A stretch of DNA of 64,000 nt from Gordius sp. MW1 (Eukaryota; Nematomorpha; Gordioida; Gordea; Gordiidae). Made by a program: the position numbers and the translations under genes. Of this stretch, positions 10,166-21,005 are shown one piece after another; within the stretch, counting starts at the first letter, position 1; each line of letters begins with the position of its first letter. A model generated the notes under the pieces. That model was given only the letters and a program-made list of their open reading frames with translations. It did no database searches and was not told the origin of the DNA. The DNA lies in assembly GCA_964036665.1 (NCBI GenBank), contig OZ038533.1, positions 20,084,575 through 20,148,574 of the forward strand. The letters run 5' to 3'.

Positions 10166-13100
10166 CTATCGTTTAGATATTGAATCCTTTAGAAAAGAGA
10201 ATGAAAAAAAACGTGTGAAATTATGATAAATTTGCGTATTTCGTTTTTAAATGAAGGCTTAATCAAAAAATTAACCTTGAGTTCACGTCCTTTGGTCTCT
10301 ATGGGTAATAGCAAGGCGCATATACCCGCTATGATACATGACGTGGCATATATATCGATGGCTGCATTGACCGATGCTTTCAACATTACCTATATGTATA
10401 TGCACAAATGGTTATAGTAAACAATTAAAATTTGATTTTGACAAAATTATTAGATTTCGATTTGATATATAAATGGAAGGATAAAAGGGCAGTGGAAGCA
10501 TAGACTATATAGAGTCCTCATGCCATACATGGTAAAATCTGTACCATTAAATCCACCATTTTGAATTCAATTATCTATGATGTCTGTCTGTCTGCAGTGT
10601 ACCCCATTGTTAAAAAAGAAAAAATGAATTTAAATTCTTCAATGGTTAATTATGTAATAAAATGCAGATGGCATTAAATTGCTTAAAATAAAAAAATCAC
10701 AGTTTATGAATTATGTAAAAGACATATAATTTAAAATGCTGTTTTTAATAATTAAGTAGGGGAGACCGGGGCTAGTCGTAGCCCGGGTACTATTATCTTT
10801 CTAAATATTTTTTAAAATATTAATGATATTAAATCAAAATTTAAACCATATGTGTATTTTTCCATAAGGCATAAGTGAAAAATTTTTTGTTTAAACAAAA
10901 ATAAAATTTAAAATTTCTATTGAGAAAAAACGATTTTTCGGGGCTATTAGTAGCCTTTACAAATTTTTTTATTTTGCACGTAAAATTTTTTTGGCTGAAT
11001 ATTGTGGATTGATTTAACTTTTATCTTATAAAGGGAGATTTTTTATATAAAAACCGACTAATGATTAAATTTTTATATGCAACAAAACATCTTAAATTAT
11101 TGATTGTTTATGAAAATAGGTGTCGGGGCTAGTCGGAGAGGGGCTATTGCTAGCCATTTTTCATAGTGTCTTACAAATAGAGACCTTCAAAATTAATTTT
11201 TTTAAGGCCCGGCCCGGAATTAAAATGGGGAAATAGGCCCGGCCCGGGCCCGAATTTTAATAATTGTTAAAAATTAAATCAAACGCAATTTTGGTAAAAT
11301 TATTTTTTTAAAAATAAAACGCACATAATAAAATTATAAATCGATAATGGAACTATTTTGATGTAAAAAAATACAAGCATCAAAAATCTCCGAGTTTAAA
11401 TTTGTTCTCCGCTCTTCGGCCCGCGGACAAAAAACACCTCTCACTCGAGGCAGATGAAGCAGGCGTTGAAAAAATCTTACAAGCAAGGCAGCTAAGCGCT
11501 GAAAATTGGCCACTGTAATCTTTCCACCATTCCAAAAATTCTATATTTTTCTCATTGATCTTTAACTTTATGTAATTGTCAACTTCATTCTCCTCTACAT
11601 CTTCCTCCGTAGAAGACAGAATCAAAGACTATTTAGGCTACTACCTCTAAATTATTCCGGGCTGGGCCTATTATTTATGAATTAGGCCCGGCCCGGAATT
11701 TTGGACTCAAAATTTAGGGCCCGGGCCTCGGGCCGCCCGTGCAGGTCTCTACTTACAAATGACAAGATTTAAAAAACAAAAATTTTGTTTACTAATTTAA
11801 CTTAGTGTTATTTGGAATATAAATTGACTATGATTATACATTACAAAATGACTAAAAATTATTTTCCATTGCTAAATCCATCTTTTAAATGTTCCTAAGT
11901 CAAATTGTCATCTTGACTTTTTCTTATTTGTTTTTTAAAAAAAAATTATATTACATTTGCATTTGCTACATTTTTTATAATGGAACAATATTTTTATTGA
12001 TTTACACTAATAAGAAGTGAAAACGTCAGAGTTAATCTAACGGCTATGACTGGCCCTGGGCATTTTCAAAAATTTTTGGATTTATGTTTTTTTAAAACTT
12101 AATTTGTGAGAAAACTATTACTTATTTCCCTCCAAATTTTTTTCCTATAGTAAAAATAGACCTTAAAAATATATTCCAACAAAAAATTGAAAAAATTGTT
12201 TTTAGTTTTTTTTAAACGCGATTTAATTTTTTATGGATTTTTTTTTATTGAACTCAAAATTACTATAATTTATAGGTCCTTTCCTTATTTGTGCACATTT
12301 CAAAATGGCGGAAAAACTTAAAGTTTATGAGCAGTTTATCTAGTCTATAAGTGGAAGTGATAGAAAAATATTATATATGAAGGGTAAACCTGAGCGACGA
12401 AAGGGGTTACAATGGCCCCAATCCTTGCCATCATACTACATGTTCCCAACCCCAAAGCCCTGATAGTTGTGGGGTAAACCTGGGAAAATATAAATTAGAT
12501 TTCGGTATTTAGAGATTAAAAATCGCTAATTATTAAATATTTTATTAATATTTATGAATTAAGATTAATAATTTCAAGAGAGCTTTAGTTGAAATTCACG
12601 TTGAACTAAATACTTTAATAGTTGGCCTGTTGCCAATCATTAAATTATAGTTATTTAAAAAGTAAAAGAAACCTGGGCGTAGCCAGGATTAGATTTAGAG
12701 GGGGGGGGCAATAATGATTTAGGGAGGGGCGAAACGATAGTTTTTTTGGCATTTTAGCCATAATTGTATTAAAATTTAAAGGACTTTCGGAAAGGGGGGG
12801 GGGAACCGCCCCTCGTTGCCACCCCCTGGCTGCGCCCATGAAAAGAAAATCTCATAACTTGAAATTTAAAATACCTCCGGGGTGTAGACGTAAGTAGCTT
12901 GAAAACCGGCAGAGATAAAGGTGCGTGCAATGAAGATAAAGGTCGTCATCATTGCTCTTTAAAATTATAAAAGATTTAATGAGAATAATATCTGACAGGG
13001 TCGTAAATCTAATTTAAAACATGTAACATTACAAACTTCCAGATTCGTTAAAACACGAGGGAATATCATATTAAAACAAAAATATCTCTTTTTCTCAAAA

Positions 13101-16100
13101 GAGATGCAAGCCTTCCTATACCAATAATTGTCTTTAAACTATAAAAAAAAAACGTGCGTAGCTTAGGTAACGATTTAAACTATTGGCGACAATTAGTATG
13201 ACAACCTTAAGATTTGATAGATATGAAACATCAAAAAAATCCATGCAATAAAGCATCTATAAACACGTGGTAGCGATCTTTTTATTTTCATCTTAATTTA
13301 GCAAAAATATGGTATAATTTAAACTTAACCATCGTCATAGGACCAATACAACGTCATTCCTTACATAAAAACGGCTAACAAACCTGAATAAAAAATATAC
13401 ATATAGTTAAGTATCATTCGCGACAACGATAATTCATCCAGATTTCAAGAAGACTTCATTTTCGGAAATTAAATATTTTTCCCTAAAATAAAATAATCGA
13501 ACTAAACGCGATTTCCCTTACCGGCTAGTGCAAATATTGAGGAGAAATATGAAGAGTGAAAAGGTGAAAAACTCCAAGGCCATTGTCAACTTGCGTCCCA
13601 AACTTTCGATGATGAAAACCGTTAAGAACAATCCTATTTTTTATACAAATCTTACAATTAACAAAAAAATGACAATATAAAAATTCACAACGATAATAAT
13701 AATTGATAGGCAAAAATTATTTTATCCCATGTATCACAATTAATAGACTATGGGCGTAGCCAGGATTTGGATTAGAGAGGGGGCAATAATGATTAAAGGA
13801 GGGGCAAAATGATATGTTTTTTGAAATTTTAGCCATAATTATAATAAATTTAAAGGCATTTTTAAATTAAGGGGGGGGGGCAGTCGCCCCTCCATGCCTA
13901 CCCATGGCTACGCCCACGTGAGAGACAGCTCGAACTTACCAGGAAATTCTGCTAGAGTGGTCCAAAGCAGGTCTACGTAATCGGACCTTTGAAGCTCATG
14001 ACATTCAATCATACAGCCTGGTTCTTTAAAATGCGTACCCGTTCCACCTAGTGTATAAAGTTTTGCATAATATTAATTTCCTAGAGCCAAAACCAAGGAT
14101 TAGCAAAAAATTTGAAAGCAAAATTCGCAAAAAAATACATTAAATTTTTAATTTTGATAAAAAAAACTATTCAATCTACGCCTACTAGGGCAACTGCATT
14201 TTTTTTAATGGTTAAGAAATTTATTTTCAGGAAACAAAGTTGCATACATAGTTTAGTGGACTAGTTTTTCTTAGGGCTTGTCTTAATATCGGATTTTGCT
14301 GCGCAGAAAAAATCGTCGTAAGGGGTATAACATAACCATGTCTTAACTTCGCATTCAAAGCAGATTTACATTTCAGACGCCTAACATAACAGCGATTTTG
14401 TAAAATGCAAAAATTTTCTTACGCTTAAATGTTCTATGTTAAATTTTTAGTTATCAGTAAAGTTTGGATTTAATCTCAAGAGTTGAAATAAACAAAAAAA
14501 AACGTTTTTAACTATCAAAAAACAAAATATTAATAATTACAACCGAGTTTGACATATGAAATTGAATCGGATATTTAGACAAAGATCAATTAGTGCGATT
14601 TAAACCTGAATCCGATATTAAGAAAAGTCTTTAGTCGACCTTTAAGCTTACTAAAGTCGACCGTTAGTTGAAGTTGAACCAAGAGCCGACCAAGCGAAAC
14701 CCCGCCGTTTTAACAACTCTAGTGTATATGACATTTTAAAAAAGGGCAAATAACAACGAAAATAAAATTAATCAAATGCTTAAAAGGCCTAGTTAATATT
14801 TAGCATAATGCCAGCACAAGAGGGACGACCTCGAGAATAATAGAAAAATCCGACAAAAATGGCCATATTTTTGTAAAACTATTTCTCTCTCACCGTGACA
14901 TTTATCTCCGGATTCAAATAGTTCTGTTGTCATTAAAACGATACCGTAATAGGCGAACGCGTTGACTAACCTATTATTATAAAGCACCAAAAATTTGAGA
15001 AATAAAATGTGGAGTGATAAAAATTGATCTTTCGCCTGCAATTAGCTAAAGCTTATATTAAAAATTGATCATAGCTTATAAATTTTCGATTTAAATTGGA
15101 CTTTTAAACTCAATTCCTAATTAAAATACAAAGTAGATGAGATATTTTCTGATATTTGGGCATATACAATAAGGAAATCTAAAGCAATTTACTGCATCAT
15201 TTTTCAAATCTTCATAGAAAAATCTTTAAAATTAAATTGAAAACTGGCTGAATGCCTGGTATACTAACTATTAAACAAAAAATACTATATTGTGATATAT
15301 ATAAAATCAAAATACAATCAGCTTAAAATACTGCCATTATTATATATTAATATTAAAAATTGTTATATAGGTATATGCCCTCATTTGCTCTTTAAAAAGA
15401 GGCCAGGAATTAAATAAAAGTTAATTTACCAGATAATCCAGAGGAGAAAGGTAGTAGATCGGAGATCGGATGAAAATAAATCCTTTACTTGACCCCTTCC
15501 CGTATCTAAAATATCCTGTAAAAAACAAAAACAAAATAATTTCAAAACTTTTCCCAATATTTAAGTGATATTAATCAACGAATAAATATATAATTTAATG
15601 TTTCAAACTAGTTTTTTCCACCATAAAAAATGCATTTTTGACAATTAATAATTCGTTGTTTCAAAAGTATGTTTAGCGAACAGAAAATAAAGTAATTAGC
15701 TATTTACCAACTCTCCACACTGGTCCCCTCCCACAAGAGTGCCCGAGGGCACGGGTCTCCCATTTTCTCTTGCAACCCGCTCTATAATTTTTTGAGCCGA
15801 ACGGTAGTCTTTACAAGCCACGTAATAACGAGCACTTTCGGGTAACCACTATGCACACATTAAAAATCAAAAAAAAACTATTTTACATTAAATAAATTAA
15901 CAATTTAATACGAAGGGGAAAAAAGAATTTGTAAAAGCTAAAATAAAGTTAAATGTATTAATTGGTCCTATTAAAAAGCAAATAAAATTTATTATGGTCT
16001 GATGAAGGAGTATTCCTTATAATCTGTAAGACTCAAATAAAAACCATTAAGCTAAGATATCATGGTCTTAAAGTCAAAATTATTGTCATACCAGTGTTGT

Positions 16101-19100
16101 AAAAATGGCTGAGTTTGGTTTTGGTCGACTTATCATAAACAGACCAAGAGTTATTGGTCTGTATTCCTAGCGGTACAAACAGTTTTGCCTGTTTATGTTC
16201 AGATGACTAAAACCAAAGGTGGACCAAACAAAACTCAGCCGTTTTTACAACCCTAACCACGTTTGACTTAACAAAAAAATAAGCTACCATTGTTTGAAAT
16301 AACAAAAAAATAATGAGCAATTTTTTAGAAACTAATAATTATGGGAAGAATATTACCAAGGAACAGCACGAGAATATGAGGAGTGGAATGCTGGAAAAGG
16401 CAAGTAGCCAAGGCCATCCCAGTGTTGGCATCACGAATAAAGCTAATAGTACTTCAAAACACGTCCCGATACCCCAAAATATCTAATGGGGGAGAGAGGT
16501 AAATAGAGTTTTTCAATCTTGTAACCATAGACTAGCTAGATAGACTGCTCGTCAACGCACAAAATGTGTACCCATTTTTCCACCATTTTGATGTTAACAT
16601 GGTAAAGTGGTGATCATATAGAAATTAGTAATTTTCTCAAATTAAATAATCATTAAAAGGTAAATAAAAAATATTGAATTGGGTAGATATTAAAAACAGC
16701 ATTTTAAAATAAATATCCTTTACACAAAACATAAAAATTAAAAATGTAAAAACTGCGATTAAAGTTTGTTTAATAAAATATAGCGCCATCAATATTTTGT
16801 ATAATATTAATTTATTGACGTTCGTTCAAATTTATAAACTAGTGAGGAAGGTAAATTGACTGTTAGAGGGCAAAATTACGTGGTTAAAAAACACCGGTTG
16901 CACTCTTCAAAATGGAGGAAATTTAGACACACAATTAACCATCAACATGGCATGAGCAGTCTATCTAGTCTATGTCTGTATTAGACTTATAAATGATTTA
17001 GGCATTAATAAATTACAATATTGTTTAAGAAGAACGACATTTTTATAAATAAAAAATCGCCTGCTTTTAACATATGCAAAAATTCGAGTTGACAAATAAA
17101 TACGCCATATGAAATTTCAAGTTTTTCTTTAACCCTCGAGAGTATTCCTGAAAATACCGAACGCGAGAGCATTCGTGGGGTATAACTTTACCCCACTTTT
17201 TAACTTCTTATAACTTTCAAAGTATTCTTTTAAAACCTTTCAAATTTTAAACATGTGTTTGTAAAGGTCTTAAGATTGATGGTATAAATTTTGATATGAA
17301 ACTAACCAACATTACAAAATTTATAAACAATTTTCTGAACCCCCATTTTTGTTTTAAAGATTCCCCTCATTTTAACTCTTGACATCATATACCTTAAAAT
17401 AAATCAAAATAAACGTGATTTTTTATTAAAAGATATCATCATCATACAAGAAAAAATACATACATTTTTTCAAACAAAAAAGAACTTACCTAAGAGCATT
17501 CGTGGGGTAAACAGAACCCCACGAGCCAAAAAAGCTTCCATATTTTAAAAATTATTAAGCCAAAACCTATGAAATTTTCACCTAACCTAGCTCTTGATGA
17601 AATATTAAGCTACTGAAAAGACCAAATTCATTAGACTTAAATTGCGTTTTATATTTTAATTTATAATTTGCGTGGGGTTTCGAAATACCCCCACGAATAC
17701 TCTCGCGGGTTAAAATTCCAACCAAGGTAACATGTAAATCTAACTAAAATACTTTACTTTTCCCTATTTATAAATAATATTAACACGAAAACAACCAAAC
17801 TTATTTTTATTGGAATTGACAAATAAATACCATAATATAACTAAAATATCTCACTTTCACCTATTTATAAATAATATTCACACACAAAAACAACCAAAAT
17901 TGTTTTAGGGCAATAAACAAAGTATACCAATTACTTCGATCAATATCAAACATTTGGCTCGGTATTTGTAAGGCAAAAACTCGGCGTACAAAGTTACCCT
18001 GTTTAAACAATAAAAATGATGAACGCCAGTAGAAACCTGGAAACGCTGGTAAAATTAAAGTTTCACTAATTGCTATTATGTTAGAAAAACCTAATTTAAT
18101 CATGCTATGTTGATCTATAGGCGAGTTGTGAAATCTCGGCTATACTGTTAACAATGAATTTTATAAAAAAAATTGCGCCCAAAACCAAATGTTTTCGTTC
18201 AATTAGACCTAAATGTTCAGAAGCCACAAAAGCTTAGTAAGGTCCTCATTAAGAGTTGAGACTTAAAATAAATTAATTTTAAGATAAGATAATTTACTAG
18301 CTAAACTCCCAAAAGACTTCTCAAAAATTTTGTGTAAGCACTCTTTTAAAATTATATTTGCCCATAAAAATATACTATAATTTTGTTTAAAATAAATTTT
18401 AAAACTTTATTTTGATGTTTTAAAAGGTATCCACATTTTTATTAACAAGTCACATATTATTTATTGTAGTCTCATATAAAATAAACAGCAATAATTGATA
18501 TTACAATATAATTTTTCACGCACCCTCAAATAATAACTGATTTTGTTCTAATCATATCACACCTAGATCATTTAATTATCTAATATAACAAAACAAATCA
18601 AAAATGTATAAAACTTACGATTGAGGTGCTCCACCTATACCAAAACCCGTTAATCCTCGTAGAAAGATGAGCCATACGAAAGTAGGAGAAAAGGAGCTCA
18701 AAAAACCAAAGTAAAATGTGAAGAGTGAACACATGAGCAAAGCCTAGTTTTGATATTTTAAATAAATTTCCAAATTAAATTCGTATTTTTTGTGAGACGA
18801 GTATTAAAATCGTTTGGGATTCGTAATGCGCACTCACCGTTTTACGTCCGAAACGATCGCATATTTTGCCCCAAAAAGTGGAGCTTAACATCATACCGAA
18901 GAAAACGGCCTTTATAATACAATAATGGTAATAATACAAACACCTAATTTTAAAAGAAATTGAAATCAATAATTTAGGAATATAGAATTGTCAAAAAAAA
19001 GTGTAATGTTACACCAAATTTTAGAGAAACTAGCAAAATTTGCAGGAACAATAATAAAAATTGTGATTTATAAAAAAATTAAAAAAGCTATTTTAACAGT

Positions 19101-19804
19101 ATATGTTATGTTAACATAGTTTTAAATGTGGCATAAGAAACTTGGCATTCACAAAGCTCAAGGTCAAATGATGAAAGATGTGCTTATCTTTAAAAGTGAA
19201 AGTTACATTTAAGCATCTAATTAAGCTTTTACCAAAACCAAATCTGGATTTTATATTTAATTTAACAAGCCATACAACTCAAATATTTAGTAAACTATTA
19301 TAAAATCATATTTAAAAAAACAATACTTAAATGAAAATAACATAATTTATATGTCAGACAAAATCAATTTGATAAATGATTAAATAATATTTCAGGATTT
19401 AAAAAATTGTGACTTTTAATAATAAAATATATCAATAGTTTTTACGGTTGTTATTAAGGCACGTTGCCATGCAACAAGACCCCATGAACAATGCAGAGCT
19501 GGAGACAATATACTTAGTATCATCATTTCCATTGCATCTGACATCTTTTAAATGATAATAATTTAATAAAATGTACATAAAATATTATTACTCACCCATG
19601 CAAGTCCAGTAAGAAGTGACAATTTAATTTGAAATTTACCAAAACCTAACATTTCAATCGCTTGTTCGACTGTATAGGTGTCTAGAAAAAATTTAAAATA
19701 AAAATGTTAAATAAACCATCTATATCTTTAGATGAAATTCGCTTTGGAATTTCTCCAGAATCGCTTAATTCTTCGTAAGGGAGAGATGAAGACGGTTCCG
19801 TCAT
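10166..19804 (-). CDS. SVOP-like (synaptic vesicle 2-related) MFS transporter, 16 exons
   Basis: Predicted 12-helix membrane transporter of the SV2/SVOP branch of the major facilitator superfamily; SVOP sits on synaptic vesicles in animals, and its substrate is unsettled. Exons (high to low): 19804-19717, 19681-19596, 19544-19446, 18909-18838, 18743-18619, 17998-17935, 16482-16357, 15848-15708, 15515-15430, 14970-14894, 14047-13940, 13633-13522, 12956-12875, 12479-12390, 10389-10276 and 10186-10166. Every join is GT-AG, every phase agrees and the sum is 1491 nt (496 residues; vertebrate SVOP is about 550). Signatures: [16 protein letters not shown] (about 32-47), [17 protein letters not shown] (59-75), motif [11 protein letters not shown] (105-114), [15 protein letters not shown] (143-157), VTLYAEFLP (158-166), [10 protein letters not shown] (221-230), a second motif A ESLGRK (367-372), YVYTPEVYPT (about 417-426) and PIETKGREL (481-489). 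The first intron is only 35 bp. Introns hold at least eight transposons. The last exon is the weakest part: the frame stops after ELKDSISKR, but a one-base shift would extend it. No other gene family fits. Confidence 0.92.
10759..12240. mobile_element. GGGGAGACCGGGGC element, copy 1 (mariner-like)
   Basis: Starts after TA with GGGGAGACCGGGGCTAGTC and includes a second GGGGCTAGTCGGAGAGGGGC motif near 11125. It is a rearranged relative, in inverted orientation, of 31060-33053. The outer right end (CCCCGGTCTCC) is missing here. It is split by the hAT element 11178-11751. Confidence 0.65.
11178..11751 (-). mobile_element. 574-bp hAT element with transposase C-terminal fragment
   Basis: TIRs TAGAGACCT / AGGTCTCTA and perfect 8-bp duplications CTTACAAA at 11170-11177 and 11752-11759. 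GGCCCGGCCCGG-type subterminal repeats lie at both ends. On the minus strand 11625-11380 encodes the hAT dimerisation region: [18 protein letters not shown]...[18 protein letters not shown]. Only this domain is left, so the element is non-autonomous. The paralogous site at about 31553-31570 shows the uninterrupted sequence. Confidence 0.93.
12672..12840. mobile_element. GGGCGTAGCCAGG-family short element in SVOP-like intron 13
   Basis: 169 bp from CCTGGGCGTAGCCAGG to CTGGCTGCGCCCATG with identical 8-bp duplications AAAAGAAA at 12664-12671 and 12841-12848. It lies 34 bp beyond the exon-13 splice donor. Confidence 0.9.
13749..13918. mobile_element. GGGCGTAGCCAGG-family short element in SVOP-like intron 11
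   Basis: Ends TATGGGCGTAGCCAGG and GGCTACGCCCACG; flanks TAATAGAC and TGAGAGAC agree at 6 of 8 bases. It lies 21 bp beyond the exon-11 donor. Confidence 0.8.
14274..14630. mobile_element. PIF/Harbinger-like MITE in SVOP-like intron 10
   Basis: TIR GGGCTTGTCTTAATATCGGA on the left, with TCCGATATTAAGAAAAGTCT on the right, flanked by TTA at 14271-14273 and 14631-14633. A second copy is at 58745-59024 with TAA flanks. The 3-bp TWA duplication and GGGC start suit PIF/Harbinger. No coding content. Confidence 0.75.
14634..14720. mobile_element. Partial GTTGTAAAAACGGC-family element
   Basis: Only the right portion, with GTCGACC motifs and an end like CGCCGTTTTAACAAC. It abuts the PIF-like MITE, which may have inserted in it. 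Confidence 0.5.
16092..16251. mobile_element. GTTGTAAAAACGGC-family short element in SVOP-like intron 7
   Basis: Starts CAGTGTTGTAAAAATGGCTG and ends CTCAGCCGTTTTTACAA. About 160 bp, inverted ends, no coding content. The CAGTG start would suit a hAT-type element. Confidence 0.75.
16526..16974. mobile_element. CATAGACTA-family element in SVOP-like intron 6
   Basis: Left end CATAGACTAGCTAGATAG, right end CTATCTAGTCTATG preceded by CATGGCATGAGCAGT: inverted termini of about 25 bp. Body AT-rich, noncoding. Flanking duplications are not clear. Confidence 0.7.
17133..17709. mobile_element. piggyBac-like MITE in SVOP-like intron 6
   Basis: 577 bp between two TTAA sites (17129-17132 and 17710-17713). 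TIRs CCCTCGAGAGTATTC / GAATACTCTCGCGGG are complementary apart from one base. An internal GAGCATTCGTGGGGTA motif occurs twice. TTAA duplication and CCC start are piggyBac hallmarks. No transposase. Confidence 0.85.
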
Positions 19805-20133
19805 TTTTTACGAATAGTAATTGTTAATAATTTAATAAAATTAGTAAAACATTATGTAAAATCATGTTATCCCTAACATATGTCCCTAAAGTTAAAAAAA
19901 GGGATAGATGCTAGGACCCGCTCATTTAACATATGTTCACGGTCCTTTTAGTACAGCCATATTTAAAGCGATTTTAATGTCTGCCAAAATGTCTATTCCT
20001 ATTGACATAAGAATTACTCATAAGTCTTAAAGATTATGCGCATAACATTCCACCCCTATTTTGAGTCGCTTCTTTATTTGACTCTTTTGGATGAGATGTA
20101 ATTACAGAAAACTTGTATGCTGTAGTGACGTCA
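19805..20133. other. Upstream region of the SVOP-like gene
   Basis: AT-rich DNA 5' to the SVOP-like start codon (19802-19804 on the minus strand). Any 5' untranslated exon or promoter should be here or further right; none can be marked from sequence alone. Confidence 0.4.
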
Positions 20134-20286
20134 TTCACGGAAGCGCATCGATTAATTTAGATCTTCCCAGAATAATAATCATCCTTCATGGAAGTGCATC
20201 GATTAATTCAGATCTTCCCAGAAAAATAATCACTCTTCATGGAAGCGCATCTATTATTTTAGATCTTCCAAGAAGATTATCGATTT
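20134..20286 (+). repeat. Three 51-bp tandem repeats (17-residue period)
   Basis: Starts at 20134, 20185 and 20236, each TTCAYGGAAGYGCATC followed by GATCTTCCCAGAA. The period is a multiple of three, so the + strand frame encodes HGSASINLDLPR three times within a 67-codon open frame (20091-20294). Nothing else marks it as a gene. Confidence 0.8.
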
Positions 20287-20789
20287 TCCAATAATAATGA
20301 TTATGTATTTTATAATAACTTTATAAACTCAATATACACACATGTTCAATCAGTCTTGTAATTTTTGTTCCACAGTTTATAATTTCGGCGTTTGAATCAA
20401 GTAAAGTAACTTCCAAAGTTATTAAAAAGCTATAAATATAAAGCAATTTAAAATTCAAAAAATTAATACATTATTAATATTATTCTAAAATTAATGTAAA
20501 ATTAGCCAATGATTGCAGATAATGGATGTTATATTATACCAACCATTGTGTTTCTCAGCAGAAGGATGGAGCAAATATATTAGTTGGCAAATATTCTGAT
20601 GTGAAGGCAAACTAAGAACGAATATTCATCTATCATATGACAAATATTCTTATAGATACTAAAATTTTAATACAATAGCCGCTGATTAATAGTATTATTT
20701 GATTATTTTTAAATTCACATATATACATCACAAAATTGAAAATTATCAGTAATCAAATTCCATAAATATATTCGCTATCAAATAATTTA

Positions 20790-21005
20790 AAAGATTAATT
20801 AAATACGCCCTTCGGTCGTAACTGGGGGCTTCGCCCCCAGACCCCCTGCTGGGGGCTTCGCCCCCAAACCCCTGTTTAGCTCAGGACAGTCCCTACTTCA
20901 CATATCTTTGCTTCAAATCTTCATACACATCGATTACTCTTTTATACTTCGTATAAACAAAGCATATTTGCTATGCAATTTATGTTGGAATCGTCATAAT
21001 TGCAT
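20790..21005. repeat. GC-hairpin repeat, copy outside the array
   Basis: Two perfect hairpins CTGGGGGCTTCGCCCCCAG (20822-20840) and a near repeat (20849-20866), followed by a conserved body (GGACAGTCCCT, AAGCATATTTGCTATGC). The same block with one hairpin occurs at 23350-23610 and 24925-25195 inside the 22-27 kb array. Confidence 0.8.

Larger units (their letters stand above)
10499..12349. mobile_element. Composite element with 8-bp TSD in SVOP-like intron 14 (CATAGACTA family)
   Basis: Ends are CATAGACTATATAGAG on the left and TTTATCTAGTCTATA on the right, imperfect inverted repeats. The flanking 8-mer AGTGGAAG is identical at 10491-10498 and 12350-12357, so it inserted as one unit with a hAT-sized duplication. 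Inside it lie a mariner-like element (from 10759), itself split by a 574-bp hAT element (11178-11751). It accounts for nearly all of the 2000-bp intron 10390-12389. Confidence 0.8.
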
